Translations under genes and position numbers: made by a program | Assembly (NCBI GenBank): GCA_030063045.1 | Contig: JAQSEB010000002.1 | Span: forward strand, 3,410,001 to 3,474,000 | DNA from: Pratylenchus scribneri | Lineage: Eukaryota; Nematoda; Chromadorea; Rhabditida; Pratylenchidae | Length of the DNA stretch: 64,000 bases | Direction: 5' to 3' | In this document: positions 42,845 to 56,800 of the stretch, piece after piece | How the letters are laid out: every line of letters starts with the position of its first letter | Position numbering within the stretch: position 1 is the stretch's first letter | The notes under the pieces: model-generated | Database searches by the model: none | Seen by the model: only the letters and a program-made list of their open reading frames with translations | What the model was told of the DNA's origin: nothing

Positions 42845-45800
42845 ATGGAAAATAAATATTTTAAAAAATTTTGGTACTTAAAAATTCGAAAAAATATAAT
42901 ATATTTTGAGTATATGACTAAATTAGATTTAATGACAGGGTCCTTCGCCTATATTTTTAGATGGAAAATAAATATTTTAAAAAATTTTGATACTTAAAAA
43001 TTCGAAAAAATATAATATATTTTGGGTAGAGTTAGGAATTAGATTTAATGACAGGGTCCTTCGCCTATATTTTTAGATGGAAAATAAATATTTTAAAAAA
43101 TTTTGATACTTAAAAATTCGAAAAAATATAAAATATTTTGGGTATAGTTAGGAATTAGATTTAATGACAGGGTCCTTCGCCTATATTTTTAGATGGAAAA
43201 TAAATATTTTAAAAAATTTTGATACTTAAAAATTCGAAAAAATATAATATATTTTGGGTATAGTTAGGAATTAGATTTAATGACAGGGTCCTTCGCCTAT
43301 ATTTTTAGATGGAAAATAAATTTTTTAAAAAATTTTGATACTTAAAAATTCGAAAAAATATAATATATTTTGGGTAGAGTTAGGAATTAGATTTAATGAT
43401 AGGGTCCTTCGCCTATATTTTTAGATGGAAAATAAATATTTTAAAAAATTTTGATACTTAAAAATTCGAAAAAATATAATATATTTTGGGTAGAGTTAGG
43501 AATTAGATTTAATGACAGGGTCCTTCGCCTATATTTTTAGATGGAAAATAAATTTTTTAAAAAATTTTGATACTTAAAAATTCGAAAAAATATAATATAT
43601 TTTGGGTAGAGTTAGGAATTAGATTTAATGACAGGGTCCTTCGCCTATATTTTTAGATGGAAAATAAATTTTTTAAAAAATTTTGATACTTAAAAATTCG
43701 AAAAAATATAATATATTTTGGGTATATGACTAAATTAGATTTAATGACAGGGTCCTTCGCCTATATTTTTAGATGGAAAATAAATTTTTTAAAAAATTTT
43801 GATACTTAAAAATTCGAAAAAATATAATATATTTTGGGTAGAGTTAGGAATTAGATTTAATGACAGGGTCCTTCGCCTATATTTTTAGATGGAAAATAAA
43901 TTTTTTAAAAAATTTTGATACTTAAAAATTCGAAAAAATATAATATATTTTGGGTAGAGTTAGGAATTAGATTTAATGACAGGGTCCTTCGCCTATATTT
44001 TTAGATGGAAAATAAATTTTTTAAAAAATTTTGATACTTAAAAATTCGAAAAAATATAATATATTTTGGGTATATGACTAAATTAGATTTAATGACAGGG
44101 TCCTTCGCCTATATTTTTAGATGGAAAATAAATTTTTTAAAAAATTTTGATACTTAAAAATTCGAAAAAATATAATATATTTTGGGTAGAGTTAGGAATT
44201 AGATTTAATGACAGGGTCCTTCGCCTATATTTTTAGATGGAAAATAAATTTTTTAAAAAATTTTGATACTTAAAAATTCGAAAAAATATAATATATTTTG
44301 GGTAGAGTTAGGAATTAGATTTAATGACAGGGTCCTTCGCCTATATTTTTAGATGGAAAATAAATATTTTAAAAAATTTTGATACATAAAAATTCGAAAA
44401 AAATATAATATATTTTGGGTATATGACTAAATTAGATTTAATGACAGGGTCCTTCGCCTATATTTTTAGATGGAAAATAAATTTTTTAAAAAATTTTGAT
44501 ACTTAAAAATTCGAAAAAATATAATATATTTTGGGTATATGACTAAATTAGATTTAATGACAGGGTCCTTCGCCTATATTTTTAGATGGAAAATAAATTT
44601 TTTAAAAAATTTTGATACTTAAAAATTCGAAAAAATATAATATATTTTGGGTAGAGTTAGGAATTAGATTTAATGACAGGGTCCTTCGCCTATATTTTTA
44701 GATGGAAAATAAATTTTTTAAAAAATTTTGATACTTAAAAATTCGAAAAAATATAATATATTTTGGGTAGAGTTAGGAATTAGATTTAATGACAGGGTCC
44801 TTCGCCTATATTTTTAGATGGAAAATAAATATTTTAAAAAATTTTGATACATAAAAATTCGAAAAAAATATAATATATTTTGGGTATATGACTAAATTAG
44901 ATTTAATGACAGGGTCCTTCGCCTATATTTTTAGATGGAAAATAAATTTTTTAAAAAATTTTGATACTTAAAAATTCGAAAAAATATAATATATTTTGGG
45001 TATATGACTAAATTAGATTTAATGACAGGGTCCTTCGCCTATATTTTTAGATGGAAAATAAATTTTTTAAAAAATTTTGATACTTAAAAATTCGAAAAAA
45101 TATAATATATTTTGGGTAGAGTTAGGAATTAGATTTAATGACAGGGTCCTTCGCCTATATTTTTAGATGGAAAATAAATATTTTAAAAAATTTTGATACT
45201 TAAAAATTCGAAAAAATATAATATATTTTGGGTAGAGTTAGGAATTAGATTTAATGACAGGGTCCTTCGCCTATATTTTTAGATGGAAAATAAATTTTTT
45301 AAAAAATTTTGATACTTAAAAATTCGAAAAAATATAATATATTTTGGGTAGAGTTAGGAATTAGATTTAATGACAGGGTCCTTCGCCTATATTTTTAGAT
45401 GGAAAATAAATTTTTTAAAAAATTTTGATACTTAAAAATTCGAAAAAATATAATATATTTTGGGTATATGACAAAATTAGATTTAATGACAGGGTCCTTC
45501 GCCTATATTTTTAGATGGAAAATAAATATTTTAAAAAATTTTGATACTTAAAAATTCGAAAAAATATAATATATTTTGGGTAGAGTTAGGAATTAGATTT
45601 AATGACAGGGTCCTTCGCCTATATTTTTAGATGGAAAATAAATATTTTAAAAAATTTTGATACATAAAAATTCGAAAAAAATATAATATATTTTGGGTAT
45701 ATGACTAAATTAGATTTAATGACAGGGTCCTTCGCCTATATTTTTAGATGGAAAATAAATATTTTAAAAAATTTTGATACTTAAAAATTCGAAAAAATAT

Positions 45801-47806
45801 AATATATTTTGGGTAGAGTTAGGAATTAGATTTAATGACAGGGTCCTTCGCCTATATTTTTAGATGGAAAATAAATTTTTTAAAAAATTTTGATACTTAA
45901 AAATTCGAAAAAATATAATATATTTTGGGTATATGACAAAATTAGATTTAATGACAGGGTCCTTCGCCTATATTTTTAGATGGAAAATAAATATTTTAAA
46001 AAATTTTGATACTTAAAAATTCGAAAAAATATAATATATTTTGGGTAGAGTTAGGAATTAGATTTAATGACAGGGTCCTTCGCCTATATTTTTAGATGGA
46101 AAATAAATATTTTAAAAAATTTTGATACATAAAAATTCGAAAAAAATATAATATATTTTGGGTATATGACTAAATTAGATTTAATGACAGGGTCCTTCGC
46201 CTATATTTTTAGATGGAAAATAAATATTTTAAAAAATTTTGATACTTAAAAATTCGAAAAAATATAATATATTTTGGGTAGAGTTAGGAATTAGATTTAA
46301 TGACAGGGTCCTTCGCCTATATTTTTAGATGGAAAATAAATATTTTAAAAAATTTTGATACTTAAAAATTCGAAAAAATATAATATATTTTGGGTATATG
46401 ACAAAATTAGATTTAATGACAGGGTCCTTCGCCTATATTTTTAGATGGAAAATAAATTTTTTAAAAAATTTTGATACTTAAAAATTCGAAAAAATATAAT
46501 ATATTTTGGGTAGAGTTAGGAATTAGATTTAATGACAGGGTCCTTCGCCTATATTTTTAGATGGAAAATAAATATTTTAAAAAATTTTGATACTTAAAAA
46601 TTCGAAAAAATATAATATATTTTGGGTATATGACAAAATTAGATTTAATGACAGGGTCCTTCGCCTATATTTTTAGATGGAAAATAAATATTTTAAAAAA
46701 TTTTGATACTTAAAAATTCGAAAAAATATAATATATTTTGGGTATATGACAAAATTAGATTTAATGACAGGGTCCTTCGCCTATATTTTTAGATGGAAAA
46801 TAAATATTTTAAAAAATTTTGATACTTAAAAATTCGAAAAAATATAATATATTTTGGGTATATGACAAAATTAGATTTAATGACAGGGTCCTTCGCCTAT
46901 ATTTTTAGATGGAAAATAAATATTTTAAAAAATTTTAATACTTAAAAATTCGAAAAAATATAATATATTTTGGGTATATGACTAAATTAGATTTAATGAC
47001 AGGGTCCTTCGCCTATATTTTTGGATGGAAAATAAATTTTTTAAAAAATTTTAATACTTAAAAATTCGAAAAAATATAATATATTTTGGGTATAGTTAGG
47101 AATTAGATTTAATGACAGGGTCCTTCGCCTATATTTTTAGATGGAAAATAAATATTTTAAAAAATTTTAATACTTAAAAATTCGAAAAAAATATAATATA
47201 TTTTGGGTATATGACTAAATTAGATTTAATGACAGGGTCCTTCGCCTATATTTTTAGATGGAAAATAAATATTTTAAAAAATTTTAATACTTAAAAATTC
47301 GAAAAAAATATAATATATTTTGGGTATATGACTAAATTAGATTTAATGACAGGGTCCTTCGCCTATATTTTTAGATGGAAAATAAATATTTTAAAAAATT
47401 TTAATACTTAAAAATTCGAAAAAATATAATATATTTTGGGTATATGACTAAATTAGATTTAATGACAGGGTCCTTCGCCTATATTTTTGGATGGAAAATA
47501 AATTTTTTAAAAAATTTTAATACTTAAAAATTCGAAAAAATATAATATATTTTGGGTATAGTTAGGAATTAGATTTAATGACAGGGTCCTTCGCCTATAT
47601 TTTTAGATGGAAAATAAATATTTTAAAAAATTTTAATACTTAAAAATTCGAAAAAATATAATATATTTTGGGTATATGACTAAATTAGATTTAATGACAG
47701 GGTCCTTCGCCTATATTTTTAGATGGAAAATAAATATTTTAAAAAATTTTAATACTTAAAAATTCGAAAAAATATAATATATTTTGGGTATATGACTTAA
47801 TTAGAT
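42845..47806 (+). repeat. Satellite 2: 116-bp tandem array
   Basis: About 43 monomers of 116 bp (117 in some), each starting ATGGAAAATAAATATTTT and containing ATACTTAAAAATTCGAAAAA and GACAGGGTCCTTCGCCTATA. Two alleles of one segment alternate: GGGTATATGACTAAATTAGA and GGGTAGAGTTAGGAATTAGA. A four-monomer higher-order unit of 465 bp is visible from the GATACATAAA marker at 44381/44846 and 45659/46124. Confidence 0.98.
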
Positions 47807-50800
47807 AAATGTCAAATATACCCTAGGCATAATTGAATTTTGAGGCCATTTTTTAGAAATTCATAAAAAATCAATATGAGGGCATATTAACAAAATAAAA
47901 AAAGATAGGCTTGTATTTTTTGATGGAGAATATGATAAAATTAAAAAAATTTCAAAAAATTCAAATCCTGTATTAAAACATGTCAAATATACCCTAGGCA
48001 TAATTGAATTTTGGGGCCATTTTTTAGAAATTCATAAAAAATCAATATGAGAGTATTTTAAAAATCTAAAAAAAGATAGGCTTGTATTTTTTAATGGAGA
48101 ATATGAATCTATAAAAAAAATTTCAAAAAATTCAAATCCTAGACCAGAAAATGTCAAATATACCCTAGGCATAATTGAATTTGGGGGATATTTTTTAGAA
48201 ATTCATAAAAAATCAATATGAGGGTATTTTAAAAATCTAAAAAAAGATAGGCTTGTATTTTTTAATGGAGAATATGATTCTATTAAAAGAATTTCAAAAA
48301 TTTCAAATCCTAGCCCAGAAAATGTCTAATATACCCTAGGCATAATTGAATTTTGAGGCCATTTTTTAGAAATTCATAAAAAATCAATATGAGGGCATAT
48401 TAACAAAATAAAAAAAGATAGGCTTGTATTTTTTGATGGGGAATATGATAAAATTAAAAAAATTTCAAAAAATTCAAATCCTGTATTAAAACATGTCAAA
48501 TATACCCTAGGCATAATTGAATTTTGGGGCCATTTTTTAGAAATTCATAAAAAATCAATATGAGGGCATATTAAAAAAATAAAAAAAGATAGGCTTGTAT
48601 TTTTTGATGGGGAATATGATAAAATTAAAAAAATTTCAAAAAATTCAAATCCTGTATTAAAACATGTCAAATATACCCTAGGCATAATTGAATTTGGGGG
48701 ATATATTTTAAAAATTCTTAAAAAATCAATATTGAGGAATTTTAATAATCTAAAAAAGATAGGCTTGTATTTTTTAATGGAGAATATGAATCTATAAAAA
48801 AAATTTCAAAAAATTCAAATCCTAGACCAGAAAATGTCAAATATACCCTAGGCATAATTGAATTTTGGGGCCATTTTTTAGAAATTCATAAAAAATCAAT
48901 ATGAGGGTATTTTAAAAAAATAAAAAAAGATAGGCTTGTATTTTTTGATGGGGAATATGATAAAATTAAAAAAATTTCAAAAAATTCAAATCCTAGACCA
49001 GAAAATGTCAAATATACCCTAGGCATAATTGAATTTTGGGGCCATTTTTTAGAAATTCATAAAAAATCAATATGAGGGTTTATTAATAAAATAAAAAATA
49101 TAGGACTGTATTTTTTGATGGAGAATATGAATCTATAAAAAGAATTTCAAAAAATTCAAATCCTAGACCAGAAAATGTCAAATATACCCTAGGCATAATT
49201 GAATTTTGGGGCCATTTTTTAGAAATTCATAAAAAATCAATATGAGGGTTTATTAATAAAATAAAAAATATAGGACTGTATTTTTTGATGGAGAATATGA
49301 ATCTATAAATAAAATTTCAAAAAATTCAAATCCTAGCCCAGAAAATGTCTAATATACCCTAGGCATAATTGAATTTGGGGGATATTTTTTAGAAATTCAT
49401 AAAAAATCAATATGAGAGTATTTTAAAAATCTAAAAAAAGATAGGCTTGTATTTTTTAATGGAGAATATGAATCTATAAAAAAAATTTCAAAAAATTCAA
49501 ATCCTAGATCAGAAAATGTCAAATATACCCTAGGCATAATTGAATTTTGGGGCCATTTTTTAGAAATTCATAAAAAATCAATATGAGGGTTTATTAATAA
49601 AATAAAAAATATAGGACTGTATTTTTTGATGGAGAATATGAATCTATAAAAAGAATTTTAAAAAAATTCAAATCCTAGCCTAAAACATGTCAAATATACC
49701 CTAGGCATAATTGAATTTTGGGGCCATTTTTTAGAAATTCATAAAAAATCAATATGAGGGTTTATTAATAAAATAAAAAATATAGGACTGTATTTTTTGA
49801 TGGAGAATATGAATCTATAAATAAAATTTCAAAAAATTCAAATCCTAGACCAGAAAATGTCAAATATACCCTAGGCATAATTGAATTTTGGGGCCATTTT
49901 TTAGAAATTCATAAAAAATCAATATGAGGGTTTATTAATAAAATAAAAAATATAGGACTGTATTTTTTGATGGAGAATATGAATCTATAAATAAAATTTC
50001 AAAAAATTCAAATCCTAGCCCAGAAAATGTCTAATATACCCTAGGCATAATTGAATTTGGGGGATATTTTTTAGAAATTCATAAAAAATCAATATGAGTG
50101 TATTTTAAAAATCTAAAAAAAGATAGGCTTGTATTTTTTAATGGAGAATATGAATCTATAAATAAAATTTCAAAAAATTCAAATCCTAGACCAGAAAATG
50201 TCAAATATACCCTAGGCATAATTGAATTTTGGGGCCATTTTTTAGAAATTCATAAAAAATCAATATGAGGGTTTATTAATAAAATAAAAAATATAGGACT
50301 GTATTTTTTGATGGAGAATATGAATCTATAAATAAAATTTCAAAAAATTCAAATCCTAGCCCAGAAAATGTCTAATATACCCTAGGCATAATTGAATTTG
50401 GGGGATATTTTTTAGAAATTCATAAAAAATCAATATGAGAGTATTTTAAAAATCTAAAAAAAATAGGCATGTATTTTTTAATGGAGAATATGAATCTATA
50501 AAAAAAATTTCAAAAAATTCAAATCCTAGACCAGAAAATGTCAAATATACCCTAGGCATAATTGAATTTTGGGGCCATTTTTTAGAAATTCATAAAAAAT
50601 CAATATGAGGGTTTATTAATAAAATAAAAAATATAGGACTGTATTTTTTGATGGAGAATATGAATCTATAAAAAGAATTTCAAAAAATTCAAATCCTAGA
50701 CCAGAAAATGTCAAATATACCCTAGGCATAATTGAATTTTGGGGCCATTTTTTAGAAATTCATAAAAAATCAATATGAGAGTATTTTAAAAATCTAAAAA

Positions 50801-53800
50801 AAGATAGGCTTGTATTTTTTAATGGAGAATATGAATCTATAAATAAAATTTCAAAAAATTCAAATCCTAGACCAGAAAATGTCAAATATACCCTAGGCAT
50901 AATTGAATTTTGGGGCCATTTTTTAGAAATTCATAAAAAATCAATATGAGGGTTTATTAATAAAATAAAAAATATAGGACTGTATTTTTTGATGGAGAAT
51001 ATGAATCTATAAAAAGAATTTCAAAAAATTCAAATCCTAGACCAGAAAATGTCAAATATACCCTAGGCATAATTGAATTTTGGGGCCATTTTTTAGAAAT
51101 TCATAAAAAATCAATATGAGGGTTTATTAATAAAATAAAAAATATAGGCATGTATTTTTTAATGGAGAATATGAATCTATAAATAAAATTTCAAAAAATT
51201 CAAATCCTAGACCAGAAAATGTCAAATATACCCTAGGCATAATTGAATTTTGGGGCCATTTTTTAGAAATTCATAAAAAATCAATATGAGGGTTTATTAA
51301 TAAAATAAAAAATATAGGACTGTATTTTTTGATGGAGAATATGAATCTATAAAAAGAATTTCAAAAAATTCAAATCCTAGACCAGAAAATGTCAAATATA
51401 CCCTAGGCATAATTGAATTTTGGGGATATTTTTTAGAAATTCATAAAAAATCAATATGAGAGTATTTTAAAAATCTAAAAAAAGATAGGCTTGTATTTTT
51501 TAATGGAGAATATGAATCTATAAAAAAAATTTCAAAAAATTCAAATCCTAGATCAGAAAATGTCAAATATACCCTAGGCATAATTGAATTTTGGGGCCAT
51601 TTTTTAGAAATTCATAAAAAATCAATATGAGGGTTTATTAATAAAATAAAAAATATAGGACTGTATTTTTTGATGGAGAATATGAATCTATAAAAAGAAT
51701 TTCAAAAAATTCAAATCCTAGACCAGAAAATGTCTAATATACTTTAGGCATAATTGAATTTGGGGGATATTTTTTAGAAATTCATAAAAAATCAATATGA
51801 GAGTATTTTAAAAATCTAAAAAAAATAGGCATGTATTTTTTAATGGAGAATATGAATCTATAAAAAAAATTTCAAAAAATTCAAATCCTAGACCAGAAAA
51901 TGTCAAATATACCCTAGGCATAATTGAATTTTGGGGCCATTTTTTAGAAATTCATAAAAAATCAATATGAGGGTTTATTAATAAAATAAAAAATATAGGA
52001 CTGTATTTTTTGATGGAGAATATGAATCTATAAAAAGAATTTCAAAAAATTCAAATCCTAGACCAGAAAATGTCAAATATACCCTAGGCATAATTGAATT
52101 TTGGGGCCATTTTTTAGAAATTCATAAAAAATCAATATGAGGGTTTATTAATAAAATAAAAAATATAGGACTGTATTTTTTGATGGAGAATATGAATCTA
52201 TAAAAAGAATTTCAAAAAATTCAAATCCTAGACCAGAAAATGTCAAATATACCCTAGGCATAATTGAATTTTGGGGCCATTTTTTAGAAATTCATAAAAA
52301 ATCAATATGAGGGTTTATTAATAAAATAAAAAATATAGGACTGTATTTTTTGATGGAGAATATGAATCTATAAAAAGAATTTCAAAAAATTCAAATCCTA
52401 GACCAGAAAATGTCTAATATACCCTAGGCATAATTGAATTTGGGGGATATTTTTTAGAAATTCATAAAAAATCAATATGAGAGTATTTTAAAAATCTAAA
52501 AAAAATAGGCATGTATTTTTTAATGGAGAATATGAATCTATAAAAAAAATTTCAAAAAATTCAAATCCTAGACCAGAAAATGTCAAATATACCCTAGGCA
52601 TAATTGAATTTTGGGGCCATTTTTTAGAAATTCATAAAAAATCAATATGAGGGTTTATTAATAAAATAAAAAATATAGGACTGTATTTTTTGATGGAGAA
52701 TATGAATCTATAAAAAGAATTTCAAAAAATTCAAATCCTAGACCAGAAAATGTCAAATATACCCTAGGCATAATTGAATTTTGGGGCCATTTTTTAGAAA
52801 TTCATAAAAAATCAATATGAGGGTTTATTAATAAAATAAAAAATATAGGACTGTATTTTTTGATGGAGAATATGAATCTATAAAAAGAATTTCAAAAAAT
52901 TCAAATCCTAGACCAGAAAATGTCAAATATACCCTAGGCATAATTGAATTTTGGGGCCATTTTTTAGAAATTCATAAAAAATCAATATGAGGGTTTATTA
53001 ATAAAATAAAAAATATAGGACTGTATTTTTTGATGGAGAATATGAATCTATAAAAAGAATTTCAAAAAATTCAAATCCTAGACCAGAAAATGTCAAATAT
53101 ACCCTAGGCATAATTGAATTTTGGGGCCATTTTTTAGAAATTCATAAAAAATCAATATGAGGGTTTATTAATAAAATAAAAAATATAGGACTGTATTTTT
53201 TGATGGAGAATATGAATCTATAAAAAGAATTTCAAAAAATTCAAATCCTAGACCAGAAAATGTCAAATATACCCTAGGCATAATTGAATTTTGGGGCCAT
53301 TTTTTAGAAATTCATAAAAAATCAATATGAGGGTTTATTAATAAAATAAAAAATATAGGACTGTATTTTTTGATGGAGAATATGAATCTATAAAAAGAAT
53401 TTCAAAAAATTCAAATCCTAGACCAGAAAATGTCAAATATACCCTAGGCATAATTGAATTTTGGGGCCATTTTTTAGAAATTCATAAAAAATCAATATGA
53501 GGGTTTATTAATAAAATAAAAAATATAGGCATGTATTTTTTAATGGAGAATATGAATCTATAAATAAAATTTCAAAAAATTCAAATCCTAGACCAGAAAA
53601 TGTCAAATATACCCTAGGCATAATTGAATTTTGGGGCCATTTTTTAGAAATTCATAAAAAATCAATATGAGGGTTTATTAATAAAATAAAAAATATAGGA
53701 CTGTATTTTTTAATGGAGAATATGAATCTATAAAAAAAATTTCAAAAAATTCAAATCCTAGCCCAGAAAATGTCTAATATACCCTAGGCATAATTGAATT

Positions 53801-56800
53801 TGGGGGATATTTTTTAGAAATTCATAAAAAATCAATATGAGAGTATTTTAAAAATCTAAAAAAGATAGGCTTGTATTTTTTAATGGAGAATATGATTCTA
53901 TTAAAAGAATTTCAAAAATTTCAAATCCTAGCCCAGAAAATGTCTAATATACCCTAGGCATAATTGAATTTGGGGGATATTTTTTAGAAATTCATAAAAA
54001 ATCAATATGAGAGTATTTTAAAAATCTAAAAAAAATAGGCATGTATTTTTTAATGGAGAATATGAATCTATAAATAAAATTTCAAAAAATTCAAATCCTA
54101 GACCAGAAAATGTCAAATATACCCTAGGCATAATTGAATTTTGGGGCCATTTTTTAGAAATTCATAAAAAATCAATATGAGGGTTTATTAATAAAATAAA
54201 AAATATAGGACTGTATTTTTTAATGGAGAATATGAATCTATAAAAAAAATTTCAAAAAATTCAAATCCTAGCCCAGAAAATGTCAAATATACCCTAGGCA
54301 TAATTGAATTTTGGGGCCATTTTTTAGAAATTCATAAAAAATCAATATGAAGGTTTATTAATAAAATAAAAAATATAGGACTGTATTTTTTAATGGAGAA
54401 TATGATTCTATTAAAAGAATTTCAAAAATTTCAAATCCTAGACCAGAAAATGTCAAATATACCCTAGGCATAATTGAATTTTGGGGCCATTTTTTAGAAA
54501 TTCATAAAAAATCAATATGAGGGTTTATTAATAAAATAAAAAATATAGGACTGTATTTTTTAATGGAGAATATGAATCTATAAAAAAAATTTCAAAAAAT
54601 TCAAATCCTAGCCCAGAAAATGTCTAATATACCCTAGGCATAATTGAATTTGGGGGATATTTTTTAGAAATTCATAAAAAATCAATATGAAGGTTTATTA
54701 ATAAAATAAAAAATATAGGACTGTATTTTTTAATGGAGAATATGATTCTATTAAAAGAATTTCAAAAATTTCAAATCCTAGACCAGAAAATGTCAAATAT
54801 ACCCTAGGCATAATTGAATTTTGGGGCCATTTTTTAGAAATTCATAAAAAATCAATATGAGGGTTTATTAATAAAATAAAAAATATAGGACTGTATTTTT
54901 TGATGGAGAATATGAATCTATAAATAAAATTTCAAAAAATTCAAATCCTAGACCAGAAAATGTCAAATATACCCTAGGCATAATTGAATTTGGGGGATAT
55001 TTTTTAGAAATTCATAAAAAATCAATATGAAGGTTTATTAATAAAATAAAAAATATAGGACTGTATTTTTTAATGGAGAATATGAATCTATAAATAAAAT
55101 TTCAAAAAATTCAAATCCTAGACCAGAAAATGTCTAATATACCCTAGGCATAATTGAATTTGGGGGATATTTTTTAGAAATTCATAAAAAATCAATATGA
55201 GGGTTTATTAATAAAATAAAAAATATAGGACTGTATTTTTTGATGGAGAATATGAATCTATAAATAAAATTTCAAAAAATTCAAATCCTAGACCAGAAAA
55301 TGTCTAATATACCCTAGGCATAATTGAATTTGGGGGATATTTTTTAGAAATTCATAAAAAATCAATATGAAGGTTTATTAATAAAATAAAAAATATAGGA
55401 CTGTATTTTTTAATGGAGAATATGATTCTATTAAAAGAATTTCAAAAATTTCAAATCCTAGACCAGAAAATGTCAAATATACCCTAGGCATAATTGAATT
55501 TTGGGGCCATTTTTTAGAAATTCATAAAAAATCAATATGAGGGTTTATTAATAAAATAAAAAATATAGGACTGTATTTTTTAATGGAGAATATGAATCTA
55601 TAAAAAAAATTTCAAAAAATTCAAATCCTAGCCCAGAAAATGTCAAATATACCCTAGGCATAATTGAATTTTGGGGCCATTTTTTAGAAATTCATAAAAA
55701 ATCAATATGAAGGTTTATTAATAAAATAAAAAATATAGGACTGTATTTTTTAATGGAGAATATGATTCTATTAAAAGAATTTCAAAAATTTCAAATCCTA
55801 GACCAGAAAATGTCAAATATACCCTAGGCATAATTGAATTTTGGGGCCATTTTTTAGAAATTCATAAAAAATCAATATGAGGGTTTATTAATAAAATAAA
55901 AAATATAGGACTGTATTTTTTAATGGAGAATATGAATCTATAAAAAAAATTTCAAAAAATTCAAATCCTAGCCCAGAAAATGTCAAATATACCCTAGGCA
56001 TAATTGAATTTTGGGGCCATTTTTTAGAAATTCATAAAAAATCAATATGAAGGTTTATTAATAAAATAAAAAATATAGGACTGTATTTTTTAATGGAGAA
56101 TATGATTCTATTAAAAGAATTTCAAAAATTTCAAATCCTAGACCAGAAAATGTCAAATATACCCTAGGCATAATTGAATTTTGGGGCCATTTTTTAGAAA
56201 TTCATAAAAAATCAATATGAGGGTTTATTAATAAAATAAAAAATATAGGACTGTATTTTTTAATGGAGAATATGATTCTATTAAAAGAATTTCAAAAATT
56301 TCAAATCCTAGACCAGAAAATGTCAAATATACCCTAGGCATAATTGAATTTTGGGGCCATTTTTTAGAAATTCATAAAAAATCAATATGAGGGTTTATTA
56401 ATAAAATAAAAAATATAGGACTGTATTTTTTAATGGAGAATATGAATCTATAAAAAAAATTTCAAAAAATTCAAATCCTAGCCCAGAAAATGTCAAATAT
56501 ACCCTAGGCATAATTGAATTTTGGGGCCATTTTTTAGAAATTCATAAAAAATCAATATGAGGGTTTATTAATAAAATAAAAAATATAGGACTGTATTTTT
56601 TAATGGAGAATATGATTCTATTAAAAGAATTTCAAAAATTTCAAATCCTAGACCAGAAAATGTCAAATATACCCTAGGCATAATTGAATTTTGGGGCCAT
56701 TTTTTAGAAATTCATAAAAAATCAATATGAGGGTTTATTAATAAAATAAAAAATATAGGACTGTATTTTTTAATGGAGAATATGATTCTATTAAAAGAAT

